This document shows positions 1-9,931 of a stretch of DNA of 64,000 bases, in pieces; the stretch's first letter is position 1; every line of letters begins with the position of its first letter. The notes beneath the pieces are model-generated. The model was not told where the DNA came from. It made no database searches and worked only from the letters and a program-made list of their open reading frames with translations. Made by a program: the position numbers and the translations under genes. This stretch comes from Burkholderia pyrrocinia (GTDB lineage: Bacteria; Pseudomonadota; Gammaproteobacteria; Burkholderiales; Burkholderiaceae): contig NZ_CP024904.1 of NCBI RefSeq assembly GCF_003330765.1, positions 310,001-374,000 of the forward strand, read 5' to 3'.

Positions 1-775
1 GCGGCGCGGATGCGGGAATCTCGTCGAACTGCACCGCCTGCTTCAGCCGGTAGCCAGGCACGTACGCCTGCACCGCGCGCGCCATCGCCTCGACGGAGGC
101 GGCGATCTTCTCCTGATCGGCCGGCTCGGACAGCACGTACACGGTGTCGCGCATCATCACCGGCGGCTCGGCCGGGTTCAGGACGATGATCGCCTTGCCG
201 TGTGCCGCGCCGCCGACCGCCTCGATCGCCTTCGACGTCGTCTCGGTGAATTCGTCGATGTTTGCGCGCGTGCCGGGCCCGGCCGACTTGCTGCTGATCG
301 ACGCGACGATCTCCGCGTAGTGGGCCTTCGCGACGCGCGACACGGCCGCGACCATCGGAATCGTCGCCTGCCCGCCGCAGGTGACCATGTTCACGTTCGG
401 CGCATCGAGGTGCGCGTCGAGGTTGACGACCGGCACGCAGTACGGGCCGATCGCCGCGGGCGTCAGGTCGATGCAGCGGATGCCGGGCTTCAGCGCGCGC
501 AGGAAGGCGTCGTTCTTCACGTGCGCACCGGCCGACGTCGCGTCGAACACGAAGTCGATGTCGTCGAATACCGGCAGCCGCGCAAGACCTTCGACGCCTT
601 CATGCGTGGTCGCGATGCCGAGGCGGGCCGCACGAGCGAGGCCGTCGGACGCCGGATCGATGCCGACCATTGCGGCCACTTCGAGATGCTTCGCGTGCCG
701 CATGATCTTGATCATCAGGTCGGTGCCAATGTTGCCCGAGCCGATGATCGCGGCCTTGAGTTTCTGAACGCTCAT
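1..775 (-). CDS. mhpF: Acetaldehyde dehydrogenase (acylating), partial
   Basis: Last-steps enzyme of the meta-cleavage pathway. It oxidises acetaldehyde to acetyl-CoA with NAD+ and CoA, normally in a channelling complex with the aldolase MhpE. The minus-strand reading starts at 775 with [20 protein letters not shown], a Rossmann GxGNxG motif. It continues with the catalytic cysteine in [11 protein letters not shown] about residue 125-135 and the [11 protein letters not shown] stretch typical of the MhpF/DmpF family. About 258 codons are present and the C-terminus runs off the left edge, so truncation is only by the window. It lies 8 bp after mhpD in the same direction, hence the same operon. 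mhpE and mhpC, if present, would lie further left. Confidence 0.93.
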   Translation of the reverse strand, partial: MSVQKLKAAIIGSGNIGTDLMIKIMRHAKHLEVAAMVGIDPASDGLARAARLGIATTHEGVEGLARLPVFDDIDFVFDATSAGAHVKNDAFLRALKPGIRCIDLTPAAIGPYCVPVVNLDAHLDAPNVNMVTCGGQATIPMVAAVSRVAKAHYAEIVASISSKSAGPGTRANIDEFTETTSKAIEAVGGAAHGKAIIVLNPAEPPVMMRDTVYVLSEPADQEKIAASVEAMARAVQAYVPGYRLKQAVQFDEIPASAP

Positions 776-783
776 GGAAATCC

Positions 784-1563
784 TCAATCGATGAAGGTGG
801 CGCGCACGCCGCCGAGGCCGGCGATCTGCGCGGTGAACGTGCCGGGCGACTTGACGGCGACCATCGGCCCGAGCGCGCCGGTCAGGATCACGTCGCCCGC
901 GCGCAACGGCGTGCCGTGTCGCACCATCCGGTCGGCGAGCCAGACGGCCGCGTTCAGCGGATTGCCGAGGCACGCCGTGCCGCTGCCGCGCGACAGCACC
1001 TCTCCGTCCGACGACAACGTCATCTCGCAGCCCGCGAGATCGACATCCTTCAGCGGCACCGGCCGGCTGCCGAGCACGAACAGCGCGCTCGACGCGTTGT
1101 CCGCGACGGTGTCGACGAAGCGGATATCCCAGTCCTTGATGCGGCTGTCGACCACTTCGATCGCCGCGAGCGCATACGCGGTTGCGCGCTGCAGGTCGGC
1201 GAAGGTGTGCTTCTCGTGCACGAGATCCTGTTCGAGTACGAGCGCGATCTCGGCTTCGACCTTCGGCTGGATCAACCGCGACAGGCGCATCGGTTCGGCA
1301 TCGCCGTAGGCCATCGATGCGAACAGCGTGCCGAAATCGGGCTGGTCGACACCGAGCTGCTTCTGCACCGCGAGCGAGGTCAGGCCGATCTTGCGGCCCA
1401 CCACCCGTTCGCGCCGCAACGCGGCGTTCGCCTGCTGGATCGCGTACGCGGCTTCGGCGCTCTGCTCGCCGATCTCCGCGCGCAGCGGATCGATCGCGGT
1501 TCGTTCTCGTTCGGCGTCGCGCAGGCGGTTTGCCAGCGCGTCGATCTGTTGTTGGGTCAGCAT
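784..1563 (-). CDS. mhpD: 2-keto-4-pentenoate hydratase
   Basis: Hydrates 2-hydroxypenta-2,4-dienoate to 4-hydroxy-2-oxovalerate in the phenylpropionate meta-cleavage pathway. The protein of about 259 residues matches the family length and carries GRKIGLTS, the [16 protein letters not shown] metal-binding stretch, the [11 protein letters not shown] region and the C-terminal VILTGALGP motif. The start MLTQQQ at 1563 is preferred over an ATG six codons upstream, because AAGGAG ends 7 bases before it and the upstream start would overlap mhpB. The mhpB stop lies 4 bases before this start, indicating tight translational coupling. Confidence 0.93.
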   Translation of the reverse strand: MLTQQQIDALANRLRDAERERTAIDPLRAEIGEQSAEAAYAIQQANAALRRERVVGRKIGLTSLAVQKQLGVDQPDFGTLFASMAYGDAEPMRLSRLIQPKVEAEIALVLEQDLVHEKHTFADLQRATAYALAAIEVVDSRIKDWDIRFVDTVADNASSALFVLGSRPVPLKDVDLAGCEMTLSSDGEVLSRGSGTACLGNPLNAAVWLADRMVRHGTPLRAGDVILTGALGPMVAVKSPGTFTAQIAGLGGVRATFID

Positions 1564-1567
1564 GTCG

Positions 1568-2539
1568 TCACTCCTTGTCATTCGATCTCGGCGCGGGGTC
1601 GCCCGCGGACCAGCCGTGCATCGCGGCGAAGCCCGCGATCCATTCCGGAATCGGTCGGTAGAAATCCCGCACCGCGCGATACGGGCCTGCGGCCGCCAGC
1701 GCGGCGAACGCGGCGACCCACGCGCGGATCTCGTGCGCGGACTTGCCGCCGTCGCGTGTGATCGCGTCGTTGGTCATCCCGTCAACGGCCTTCAGTTCGC
1801 CGCGCACAAGCACGTCGAGAAATGCCTGGTCCCATTCGGGATTGAGCGCGTGCAACGGGCTGTCACCCGCGGCGAACGCGCGCGCGGCGGCGACCGTGCG
1901 CGCCTGGCGCGCGGCACGCGCGTCGGCGTCCGGATTGCGGCCGGCGATCAGCCGCTCGGCCATCTCGGGGCTTGCGGTCGCGAGTTCCGGCACCGGCGGC
2001 TCGTGCGAGATGCCACCCGAGCCGACCACGAGCACGCGCTTGCCGGTGCGCGCGAAAAAGCGGCCGATCGCGTCGCCGAGCAGCCGTGCGCGGCGCAGCG
2101 TCGCCATCGGCGCCGCGACGGAGTTCACGAACACGGGAATCACCGGGTAGCGGTCGAGGCCACCCGTCAGCACTTCGAGCGCCTGTGCGAAACCATGATC
2201 GATCTGCATCCGGTACGACACCGACACGTCGACGTCGCTATCGAGCACGGCTTCGGCCAACTCGCGGGCGAGCGCGGCCGGCACGTTCAGCGGGCCTGCA
2301 AGGCTCCGGTAATCGCCGACCGACTCCGCGGCGATGCCGATGCAGAACGGCGGCATCAGGTCGTAGAAAAAGCCGTTGTAATGATCGGGCGCGAACAGCA
2401 CGATGCATTCGGGGGCGAACGCTTCGACGCGTGCGCGCGCCGCGGCCTGCGCACGTTCGACTTCGGCCACCACGTCCGGCGCCGGATCGAAAGAGCCGAC
2501 CAGCGGCGTATGGGACAGGCATTCGAGCAGGATCGGCAT
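1568..2539 (-). CDS. mhpB: 3-(2,3-dihydroxyphenyl)propionate 1,2-dioxygenase
   Basis: Class III (LigB-type) extradiol dioxygenase that opens the ring of 2,3-dihydroxyphenylpropionate using Fe(II). The 323-residue protein begins MPILLECLSHTPLVG. It has the expected histidines in MQIDHGFAQALE (base and ligand region) and in GSGGISHEPP, and ends near MHGWSAGDP as MhpB proteins do. The start at 2539 lies one base after the mhpA stop. An in-frame upstream ATG at 2572 would overlap mhpA and has no ribosome site. Note that E. coli has mhpC next, whereas here mhpD follows directly. Confidence 0.94.
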   Translation of the reverse strand: MPILLECLSHTPLVGSFDPAPDVVAEVERAQAAARARVEAFAPECIVLFAPDHYNGFFYDLMPPFCIGIAAESVGDYRSLAGPLNVPAALARELAEAVLDSDVDVSVSYRMQIDHGFAQALEVLTGGLDRYPVIPVFVNSVAAPMATLRRARLLGDAIGRFFARTGKRVLVVGSGGISHEPPVPELATASPEMAERLIAGRNPDADARAARQARTVAAARAFAAGDSPLHALNPEWDQAFLDVLVRGELKAVDGMTNDAITRDGGKSAHEIRAWVAAFAALAAAGPYRAVRDFYRPIPEWIAGFAAMHGWSAGDPAPRSNDKE

Positions 2540-2540
2540 G

Positions 2541-4382
2541 TCACACCCCCGCCCGTTGCGCGGCCGCCGCATGCACGACCGCCTCGGCCTGCGCCGACTG
2601 CACGGTCGGCACGCTGTCCGTCAGATGCAGCAACGACGCCAGTTCGACGATCGCCGCCGACACCTCCTGCGGCGCGCATACGCCCGCGACGAAACGGTCC
2701 GGCCGCAACAGCACGACCGACTGCGGGATCCGGCTGAACCAGTCCTTCAGCCGGCCCGTCGTATCGCCGATCGCGATCACGCCGTCGGGCACGTCGGCCG
2801 CGTAGTCGAGCTGCACGTCCGGCTTCGCGAGCACGAAGCACGCACCGAGCCGCTCCCACACCGCGCGCGCCGCGTCGGTGAGCCCGAAGGTCGGGTCGCT
2901 GCCCCAGCCGATCACCGCGAAGCGGTTGCCGATCGCATCGTCGAGTCGCACCGTGCGGCCGTCGGCCGTGCGCACGCGCGGCTGGATGAACATCCGGCCG
3001 ACCGGCGACCGACCGAACGCATCGCGGCCGTAAACGAGTTGCCCGAACCACGAACTGCGCTTCTGGCTCATCAGGCCGAGCAGCCGCCCCGGCGCGGTAC
3101 CGCCCACGCGGTCGAGCAACCGCGCGAGCGCGCCGCCGTCGCGTGTGCGTTGCGGCAGCATCACGACGCCGGCTTCGTAGCGCGGCATCGGCTTGAAGCG
3201 CATCTCGACGAAGTAGCGCTTCGCGGCCGGGATCACGCCGAGCGTGCGCACGAACCCGTCGCGTACGAAGCGGCCGAGCCGCGTCGTCGGCGCGAAGATG
3301 TCGCCGGCCACTTCCGACAGATGAATCATCGAACGCGCATGGTCGCGCCGCTCGAGCGTGTAGCTCGCGAGCAATTCGGGCCGGGCCCATCCCTTGGCGA
3401 CCATCGCGAGCTTCCAGCCGAGATTGCTCGCATCGCGAATCCCGCTGTTGTAGCCCTGCCCCTGCCAGACCGGCATGATGTGCGCGGCGTCGCCCGCGAG
3501 CAGCACGCGGCCGATGTCGAAGCGACGTGCGAGCCGTGCGTTGTGTGTGTACACGCGCTTGCGGATGGTGTCGACCTTGTCCGGATCGGCGACCACCTTG
3601 CGGATCAGCGCGGCGAGGTTGTCCGGGCGCGACAGCTGTTCCTCGGTCTCGCCGGGCATCACCATGAACTCGAAGCGGCGGATCCCGTGCGGCAGCGCGG
3701 CCGACACGTAAGGCCGTTCCGCATCGCAGTGCAGGTACACGTGCGGCGAGCCGAGCGGGTCGTTGCGCACGTCGACGACAATCCACTGGTTCGGCTTCGT
3801 GCGGCCTTCGAACGGCACGTTCAGCGCACGGCGCACGAAGCTGTTGCCACCATCGGCGCCGACCATATACGCGGCGCGCACGGTCTTCTTCGCGCCCTGC
3901 GCGTCGACGATGTCGATCGTCACGCCGTCGCGGTCCTGCGCGAACGCGTCGACGCCATACCCGAACAGCACGTTGACGTGCGCGAAGCGCTTCAGCCCGT
4001 CGTACAGCACGCGATCCGCGAGCGGCTGGATGAATGCGTTGCGGCGCGACCAGCCGAATTCGTCGGTACGCGGCTCGATCGACGCAAAACAACGGCCGCT
4101 GCCGGTCACGAAGCGCATCCAGTGATCGGGGGTCGTATGCGGGAGCAGCGCGTCGACAAGGCCGACGGTCTGGAACACGCGCAGCGCCTCGTCGTCGAGG
4201 CCGATTGCGCGCGGGTAATCGATGATCTGCTCGAGCTTCTCGATGATGATCGTGCCGACGCCTTGCTGGCCCAGCAGGTTCGCGATCATCAGGCCGACCG
4301 GGCCGGCGCCGACGATCGCGACGTCGGTCGCGATGACAGGCGGATGGGCCGATGCGGGCGCAGCTTCGTGTTGGGCGGGCAT
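2541..4382 (-). CDS. mhpA: 3-(3-hydroxyphenyl)propionate hydroxylase
   Basis: FAD-dependent monooxygenase (UbiH/PHBH fold) that hydroxylates 3-(3-hydroxyphenyl)propionate with NADH and O2, the entry step of the pathway. The 613-residue protein has the FAD GxGxxG motif in [13 protein letters not shown] near residue 20, the middle [12 protein letters not shown] motif, and the second FAD motif [19 protein letters not shown] about residue 300. A C-terminal thioredoxin-like domain ends in [13 protein letters not shown]. The start at 4382 has AGGAG six bases upstream; a longer frame exists but lacks a ribosome site. It is the first gene of the minus-strand operon and divergent from mhpR. Confidence 0.95.
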   Translation of the reverse strand: MPAQHEAAPASAHPPVIATDVAIVGAGPVGLMIANLLGQQGVGTIIIEKLEQIIDYPRAIGLDDEALRVFQTVGLVDALLPHTTPDHWMRFVTGSGRCFASIEPRTDEFGWSRRNAFIQPLADRVLYDGLKRFAHVNVLFGYGVDAFAQDRDGVTIDIVDAQGAKKTVRAAYMVGADGGNSFVRRALNVPFEGRTKPNQWIVVDVRNDPLGSPHVYLHCDAERPYVSAALPHGIRRFEFMVMPGETEEQLSRPDNLAALIRKVVADPDKVDTIRKRVYTHNARLARRFDIGRVLLAGDAAHIMPVWQGQGYNSGIRDASNLGWKLAMVAKGWARPELLASYTLERRDHARSMIHLSEVAGDIFAPTTRLGRFVRDGFVRTLGVIPAAKRYFVEMRFKPMPRYEAGVVMLPQRTRDGGALARLLDRVGGTAPGRLLGLMSQKRSSWFGQLVYGRDAFGRSPVGRMFIQPRVRTADGRTVRLDDAIGNRFAVIGWGSDPTFGLTDAARAVWERLGACFVLAKPDVQLDYAADVPDGVIAIGDTTGRLKDWFSRIPQSVVLLRPDRFVAGVCAPQEVSAAIVELASLLHLTDSVPTVQSAQAEAVVHAAAAQRAGV

Positions 4383-4629
4383 TCGTGTCTCCTGCAATGC
4401 TGTTTCTGTCCGGCGCGGCATGCGGCCGCGCGTCTCCACCTTCGAACCGGCGCCGCCGCAAATCAGGCTCTGCTACGATGAACGGGTCTTCGCCGACGCC
4501 ATTCACCGGGCCTTCTTCGCCGTCCAGTCATCCGGTTTCGAACAAAGTCTAAGGAGCGCGATACCGCGCCTCAACAATTTGAGCGGAACGTGCATCTGAT
4601 GCACGTCATTGATTCATAAGGACTTTATT
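4383..4629. promoter_or_regulatory. mhpA-mhpR divergent control region with palindrome
   Basis: This 247-base gap separates mhpA from mhpR. It holds a perfect inverted repeat, ACGTGCAT-CTG-ATGCACGT, at 4588-4606, 24 bases upstream of the chosen mhpR start. IclR proteins bind short palindromes, so this is a candidate MhpR operator. Its closeness to mhpR suggests autoregulation at least. I could not assign -35/-10 boxes for mhpA with confidence. Confidence 0.55.
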
Positions 4630-5427
4630 GTGTCGAAATACACCAGCGTGCGCGGGCTCGCACGTGGCCTCCAAGTGCTGCGCGCGCTCAACGCAATGGA
4701 GAACGGGCGGGCGACGAGCCAGCAGATCAGCGAGGCAACCGGGCTGCACCGGACCACCGTGCGGCGGCTGCTGGAAACGCTCGTGGACGAGGGCTGCGTG
4801 CGGCGCAGCGTGTCGGACGACAGCTTTCGGCTCACGCTCGGCGTGCGCGCGCTGAGCGAAGGCTTCACGGATGACGAATGGATCGCGACGGTCGCGCCAC
4901 CGGTGATGGCACAGCTCACGCAGCGCGTCGTATGGCCGTCCGATCTGACGACGCCCGACGGCGACGCGATGATCATCCGCGAGACCACCCACCGTTTCAG
5001 CCCGCTGTCGTTTCACCGGTCGATGGTCGGGCGACGACTGCCGATGCTGCAAACCGCAGCCGGTCGCGCGTATTTCGCGGCCTGCCCCGATGCCGAACGC
5101 GAGGACATCCTCGCGCTGCTGCGTGTGAATGCCGACAACGACGAACAGCGCCGCCTCGCGCTTGACGACACCTATGTCGCGAACCTGATTCGTCAGACGC
5201 GCGCGGACGGGTTCGGGCTCAATGCGAGCGACTGGGGCGCACAAAAGAAGATCGGCGCCGTCGCGGTGGCGATCGCCGCGCACGGACATGTGCTCGGCAG
5301 CCTGAATGTGATCTACCTGTCGAAGGCGATCGCGTCGGCCGAAGCGATCCGTCGCTTCGTACCCGAACTACAACGCGCGGCACGGGACATCGTCGCGGGA
5401 CTCGAAAGCGAGGCCGGGAAGGGCTGA
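4630..5427 (+). CDS. mhpR: IclR-family regulator of the mhp pathway
   Basis: Predicted transcriptional activator of mhp genes, sensing hydroxyphenylpropionate. The N-terminal winged helix (VRGLARGLQVL to LHRTTVRRLLETLVDEG) is followed by an IclR effector domain. Stretches such as MIIRETTHRFSPLSFHRSMV and GRRLPMLQTAAGR are strongly MhpR-like. I chose the GTG at 4630 (VSKYTSVRG) because AAGGA at 4618-4622 sits at the right distance. An in-frame TTG at 4609 would place that ribosome site inside the gene. About 265 residues, normal for the family. Divergent orientation to mhpA supports the role. Confidence 0.9.
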   Translation: MSKYTSVRGLARGLQVLRALNAMENGRATSQQISEATGLHRTTVRRLLETLVDEGCVRRSVSDDSFRLTLGVRALSEGFTDDEWIATVAPPVMAQLTQRVVWPSDLTTPDGDAMIIRETTHRFSPLSFHRSMVGRRLPMLQTAAGRAYFAACPDAEREDILALLRVNADNDEQRRLALDDTYVANLIRQTRADGFGLNASDWGAQKKIGAVAVAIAAHGHVLGSLNVIYLSKAIASAEAIRRFVPELQRAARDIVAGLESEAGKG

Positions 5428-5809
5428 CCATGGTGCCTTGCGCGACACGCGTGGCGTGCTGCGTTCACACGACTGCTGGCTGCGCATCGCACAAGCTGAT
5501 GTAATCCGACACCGCCCGTCAAAACCCGCTCGAACGCGTAACGCCTTTGCTACACTGCCTGACATTCACCCTACGCAACAAGAATTACTTCCCGCGAGTC
5601 GGAATTCGATCGATTTCGACGAGATTGATTGCGGATTTCCGCGCTTTCGAATCGAATCACACTTCGGCGACGAACCGGTCACGATCCGTCGTTTCAGGCG
5701 ATCGCGAGCCGGCGCAAACTGATGTCGGCATTCATCGCGCGCAAGCAAGACCGTCTGCGTATCGCCATGCCACGAACACCACCGCAGGCTCCTCGCATTC
5801 GCACAGCCC
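5428..5809. other. Intergenic region without a recognised gene
   Basis: This 382-base stretch between mhpR and the TPR protein contains only short frames with no family signature. A TACACT box at about 5550 could be a -10 element for the downstream gene, but no convincing -35 element accompanies it. Confidence 0.4.
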
Positions 5810-7228
5810 ATGACGCCAGACAATCCGGTTTCCGAGGTACAGCGGCTCGTACAGCGCGGCGCCATTGACGAAGCCCGACGCGTGCTCGACAACCTGGGCG
5901 CCACCGACGGTACCAGCGCGCAATATTTCCATGCCTGCGCGCAGTTCCACTACTTCCTCGGGGAGTTCGAAGAAGCCGTCGACCGGTGCCTGACCGTCAC
6001 GCAACGCGCGCCCGGCTATACGAACCACCGGCTGATCTTTTTCCATGCGTGCGCTCACCTCGGCAGAATCGACCTGATCGACGCGCAGTTCGAAGCGCTC
6101 GTGCTCGGTCTCAACGAGTGGGAGCGTCAGCAAGTGCTGCTCGAGATTCTGACCATCTCCGGCCGAGACGACGAAGCGATAGCGAGATCCGCGTCGTATC
6201 AGGCGGCGCACCAGGCAGGCGCGATCCCGCACGCCACGGCCATTCAGTTGCGCAAAAGTCGCAGCACGTCACTCATGCGCGCTCACGGTATCGCCGCGGG
6301 CCTCGGCGAATATGCATCCAGCTTTACGAGCCGATCAGCCGTGGCGGCGATATATGGCATCAACGATCCCGGCTACTGGTGCGGCGACACGCCGTTGCCG
6401 CGCGTGCTGCGCTACATCCGTGGCGGCGGTTTCGGCGACTGGATCCAGTTCCTCCGCTATCGCGCGCTGCTCGCGCAGGTCGGCACCGAGCTCATCTGCC
6501 ATGAACCCTGGCCATGCCCGGATATCAATCCGGCCTGGTTGAACGACTATCGCGACGTCGGGGCCCGCGATCTGCTGGCGCCCCTCGCGGGCAACGCTCC
6601 GCTCGACGACATGTGGGCGACGCCGTTCTCGCTGTTCACCGCGATGTTCCCGCTGGCCGGTTACCTGCCGGCACAGCGCGCGATGGTCGAATCGACGCCG
6701 TCGCCCGAACTGTCGGAGCAAGTGGAACGCATTCGCCGCGCCGCGCGCGGACGTCCGCGCTGTGCGCTGTTCTGGTCTTCTAACGAATCCGCTCACGGGG
6801 ATTTCGCATGGAAGAGCCTGCGCCTGCACCAGATACGTCCGTTGCTCGAAAACCAGGAGATGCACTGGATCGTCTTCCAGCGCGGTCTCGAAATGCAACG
6901 CTGGCTTGCCGACGATCTATCGCAGACGACAACCAACCTCGACTCGACGACCGATCTGCATGCGCTTGCCGAGCTGCTGTCGGCTGCGGCAGACGTAGTC
7001 ATCAGCGTCGACAGCGGCCCGTTGCACCTTGCCGCCAGCCTCAACCTGCCGACCATTCTGCTGTCGCCGCTCCACGGAGACTGGCGCTACGAACGGTTAC
7101 CGACGTCAACGCCGTGGTATCCCGGTGTCCGCATCGTTCGGCAACCGGCAATCGGCGCGTGGGATGCAACGGTCGCCGATGCCCGGTGGCTACTCGACGG
7201 ATGGTGCCGGACCGGAAGGTTGGCGTGA
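5810..7228 (+). CDS. TPR protein with glycosyltransferase-9-like C-terminal domain
   Basis: Unnamed 472-residue protein. Residues about 1-140 look like degenerate tetratricopeptide helices (EARRVLDNLG, FHYFLGEFEEAVDRCLTV, HACAHLGRIDLID). The C-terminal half has RYIRGGGFGDWIQFLRY and ISVDSGPLHLAASLNLPTI, the nucleotide-sugar-binding signature of ADP-heptose-type (GT9) transferases and related tetratricopeptide proteins. I infer a role in glycan or protein glycosylation, but the acceptor cannot be read. No signal peptide or membrane segment is seen, so it is cytoplasmic. The start ATG at 5810 lacks a clear ribosome site. It stands alone, convergent with the binding-protein gene downstream. Confidence 0.7.
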   Translation: MTPDNPVSEVQRLVQRGAIDEARRVLDNLGATDGTSAQYFHACAQFHYFLGEFEEAVDRCLTVTQRAPGYTNHRLIFFHACAHLGRIDLIDAQFEALVLGLNEWERQQVLLEILTISGRDDEAIARSASYQAAHQAGAIPHATAIQLRKSRSTSLMRAHGIAAGLGEYASSFTSRSAVAAIYGINDPGYWCGDTPLPRVLRYIRGGGFGDWIQFLRYRALLAQVGTELICHEPWPCPDINPAWLNDYRDVGARDLLAPLAGNAPLDDMWATPFSLFTAMFPLAGYLPAQRAMVESTPSPELSEQVERIRRAARGRPRCALFWSSNESAHGDFAWKSLRLHQIRPLLENQEMHWIVFQRGLEMQRWLADDLSQTTTNLDSTTDLHALAELLSAAADVVISVDSGPLHLAASLNLPTILLSPLHGDWRYERLPTSTPWYPGVRIVRQPAIGAWDATVADARWLLDGWCRTGRLA

Positions 7229-7244
7229 GCTTCGCCCGGTAGCA

Positions 7245-8243
7245 TCACGCCGACGCCACCAGCGAATTGAACGACGTATCCCAGAACGGCGCGACATTGG
7301 CCGGCCCATCCAGCACGCCGATCCGGGCAAACACATCCGCGACCTGCTGATGCTGCGCCACCACGTCGGGCGTCACCGGCCGCAGCGCGTAGTCGTCGCT
7401 GCGCTGCTCGAACATCGCGACAAGATCGGCAACCGGCACGCGCGTCTCGCGGTTCTGCACGAGCGCATAGTCGCGGAAATGCCCGTTCGCCCACGCATAC
7501 GCGCGGCGAAACCGCAGCAGCAGATCGCCAGTCGCCGCACGACGGCGCGCGTCGTCGAGCGTGCGAGGGTTCGCGTAGACCGGGAAATTACCCGACAGAT
7601 AGCCCTTCCCCGTCTTCAGCACGCGCGCGCCGTAGCGGTTGCGCGCGAGCTGGCCGTTATAACCGTAGATCGCCCATGCGTCGATGTCGCCGCGGTCGTA
7701 GGCGGACAATCCGTCGGTCGGCGACAGGTTGATCGGCTGGATGTCATCGAAGCTCAGGCCGGCCTCCGCAAGCTGGCGATACAGGAAATAGTGCGACGTC
7801 GTTGCGCGCACATAGCCGACACGCTTGCCCTTCAGGTCCGCGATGCTGCGGATCGGCGTGTCCTTGCGCGCGAGCGTGACCTGGTTGTTCAGATCTTCGC
7901 GCGCACGCGAGATGAACCGGACATTGGCCTTCTGGCGCGCGGCGAATACCGCCGGAATTTCGCTGCCCGAACCGATATCGAGCGCATCCGCATTGAGCGC
8001 CTCGATGTGCAGCACGCCGTTGTTCAGCTCGCGCCAGTCGATCCGGTATGGCGTGTCGCCGAGCCCGGCCGCCTGCAGCAGCGCGCGCCAGCCACCCTTG
8101 TAGGTCGCGACGCGCAACGTCGTGCCGGCGAGATCGGCGTTGATGGCCGGCGCCGCGAACGCGGCCCGCGCGGCCATGGGGGCCGCCACGACCGCGACGC
8201 CGGCGAGCAGCAGGCGGCGGCGTGCCGCCGAAATTGACGACAT
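7245..8243 (-). CDS. ABC transporter substrate-binding protein, SsuA/aliphatic-sulfonate type
   Basis: Periplasmic binding protein of the NMT1/SsuA class, 332 residues. The N-terminus SAARRRLLLAGVAVVAAPMA is a Tat-like or Sec signal. The mature part has the class pattern: LRVATYKGGW, IGSGSEIPAVFAA, SIADLKGKRVGYVRATTSHY and DIDAWAIYGYN. It likely captures an alkanesulfonate or related small anion. No permease or ATPase lies beside it; the nearest set is the separate operon at 10549-14497, whose membrane parts it might share. It is divergent from the porin at 8747. Confidence 0.82.
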   Translation of the reverse strand: MSSISAARRRLLLAGVAVVAAPMAARAAFAAPAINADLAGTTLRVATYKGGWRALLQAAGLGDTPYRIDWRELNNGVLHIEALNADALDIGSGSEIPAVFAARQKANVRFISRAREDLNNQVTLARKDTPIRSIADLKGKRVGYVRATTSHYFLYRQLAEAGLSFDDIQPINLSPTDGLSAYDRGDIDAWAIYGYNGQLARNRYGARVLKTGKGYLSGNFPVYANPRTLDDARRRAATGDLLLRFRRAYAWANGHFRDYALVQNRETRVPVADLVAMFEQRSDDYALRPVTPDVVAQHQQVADVFARIGVLDGPANVAPFWDTSFNSLVASA

Positions 8244-8746
8244 CGGATACTCCTGTCAATCGGATGGGAAGTGAAAACCGTCGCGTCAATGAAGCGCCGG
8301 AAATCCGTGGCGCTCGGCCAGCAGTTCGAGGATGCGGCGCGCGACCGGATGCCCGACTCTACCGTCACGCATTGCACGGCCCTACCAACGTTTTGCGGAA
8401 TCGATATGCAGGCGCGCTTAGCGCATCGGCCGTTCGCCGCACAGAGGGCCGTTGCATAAAAGCATCGCGAGCCGGGCGGCATGGATTGCGCACATCGAAC
8501 GATTTCATCGATCGATATGACGGCGCTCGCACGTTTTCGACGATCGACGTTCGCCGTCGGTGCGATGCGTTCGCCACAGCATGCGTGCCGGACGCGATCG
8601 CGGCGCACGTGCCGGGCTTGCGGCAATGCACATTACAAATCGACCGCGCAGCGATTTACAAACCACGGATCGACCGTTCATCGGCGCGCCCGTCGTCAAT
8701 AGCATCGTGATCCTCGCAGACGTACCCATAAAAACAGAGGATAGTC
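8244..8746. other. Divergent intergenic region, binding protein / porin
   Basis: About 500 bases with no supported gene. It must carry the porin promoter and that of the minus-strand binding protein. Near-repeats TTACAAATCGACC and TTTACAAACCACGGATCGACC at about 8633-8674 are the only pattern I noticed. Confidence 0.35.
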
Positions 8747-9931
8747 ATGATCAAAAAATCGGTAGTCCTGGGTTTGGTTTCGATCGGTTCGGTCAGCGCG
8801 CATGCGCAGAGTTCGGTCACGTTGTACGGCGTCGTCGATGCCGGTATCGCCTATACGAACAACCAGGGCGGCGCCAGCAACATCCAGCAGACCAGCGGCA
8901 AGCTGAGCGGCAGCCGCTGGGGCCTGAAAGGCGCGGAGGATCTCGGCGGCGGCGTGCAAGCAGTCTTCACGCTAGAAAGCGGGTTCCGGCCGAGCGACGG
9001 CGGGCTTGGCCAGGGCGGCCGCCTGTTCGGCCGCTCCGCGTACGTGGGCCTCGGCAAGAAAGGCCTCGGCACGCTGACGCTCGGCCGCCAGTACGAGCCG
9101 ATCACCGATCTCGTCGCGCAGTACTCGGGGTCCGGCTTCTGGTCGCCAGCCACGCACGTGGGCGACAACGACAACATGAACCAGAGCTTCCGGCTGAACA
9201 ACGCGGTGAAGTTCCGCAGCGACACGATCGCCGGCTTCACGGCCGACCTGCTCTATGCGTTCAGCAACCAGGCGAACGGCGGCGCGGGCACGGGCTTCTC
9301 GAACAACAACGCGTGGGGCGTGTCGGCGAACTACGTGAACGGCCCGCTGTCGGTGGGTGGCGGCTATGTGCGATTCAATCATCCGAATGCGACGTCGAAT
9401 ACGAGCGGCGCCGTGGGCGGCGCGACCTCGACAACCGGCAACGACTACAGCGGCGCGTTTTTCTACGGACTGAACGGCGGCGTGCTCAAGCAGCAGATCG
9501 GCGCCGTAGGCGCGAACTACGCACTCGGCCGCGCGATACTGGGCTTCGCATGGAGCCACACGCAGCTCGATTATGTCGACGGTTCGTCGCGCAAGTTCAA
9601 CAACTACGACGTGAACGCGCGCTACCAGATCACGCCGGCGGCCACGCTGATCGGCGTCTATACGTTCACCGACGGGCGCGCGAGCGGCTTGCCGGGTACC
9701 GGCGGCCAGACGCTGAAGCCGCGCTGGCACCAGTTCACGCTCGGTTTCGACTATGCGTTGTCGAAGCGCACTGACATCTACCTGTCCGGCATCTACCAGC
9801 TCGCGGCCGGTGATCCGAGCACGGCCACGGCGGGCGGCTATCGCAAGATCGCAGCGATCTCGAACATCGGCAGCGCGTCGTCGACGAACCGCCAGGTCGC
9901 GCTCGTCAGCGGGCTGCGCGTGAAGTTCTGA
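8747..9931 (+). CDS. Gram-negative general porin
   Basis: Outer-membrane trimeric porin of the Burkholderia Porin_4 type, 394 residues. The Sec signal peptide MIKKSVVLGLVSIGSVSAHA ends at an AHA cleavage site, followed by the family opening QSSVTLYGVVDAG. The hallmarks SRWGLKGAEDLGGG, GRSAYVGL and TLGRQYEP follow, and the C-terminus ends VALVSGLRVKF with a terminal aromatic residue. Substrate specificity is not readable. A weak purine-rich site (GAGGATAG) precedes the ATG. No co-transcribed partner is evident. Confidence 0.93.
   Translation: MIKKSVVLGLVSIGSVSAHAQSSVTLYGVVDAGIAYTNNQGGASNIQQTSGKLSGSRWGLKGAEDLGGGVQAVFTLESGFRPSDGGLGQGGRLFGRSAYVGLGKKGLGTLTLGRQYEPITDLVAQYSGSGFWSPATHVGDNDNMNQSFRLNNAVKFRSDTIAGFTADLLYAFSNQANGGAGTGFSNNNAWGVSANYVNGPLSVGGGYVRFNHPNATSNTSGAVGGATSTTGNDYSGAFFYGLNGGVLKQQIGAVGANYALGRAILGFAWSHTQLDYVDGSSRKFNNYDVNARYQITPAATLIGVYTFTDGRASGLPGTGGQTLKPRWHQFTLGFDYALSKRTDIYLSGIYQLAAGDPSTATAGGYRKIAAISNIGSASSTNRQVALVSGLRVKF

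Noticed and set aside
1328..2737. Long plus-strand reading opposite mhpD/mhpB
   Set aside because: It is an arginine/alanine-rich antisense shadow of real genes, caused by high GC at third positions.
2356..4506. 716-codon minus-strand reading overlapping mhpA
   Set aside because: Out of frame with mhpA, arginine-rich, and without any family motif; a shadow.
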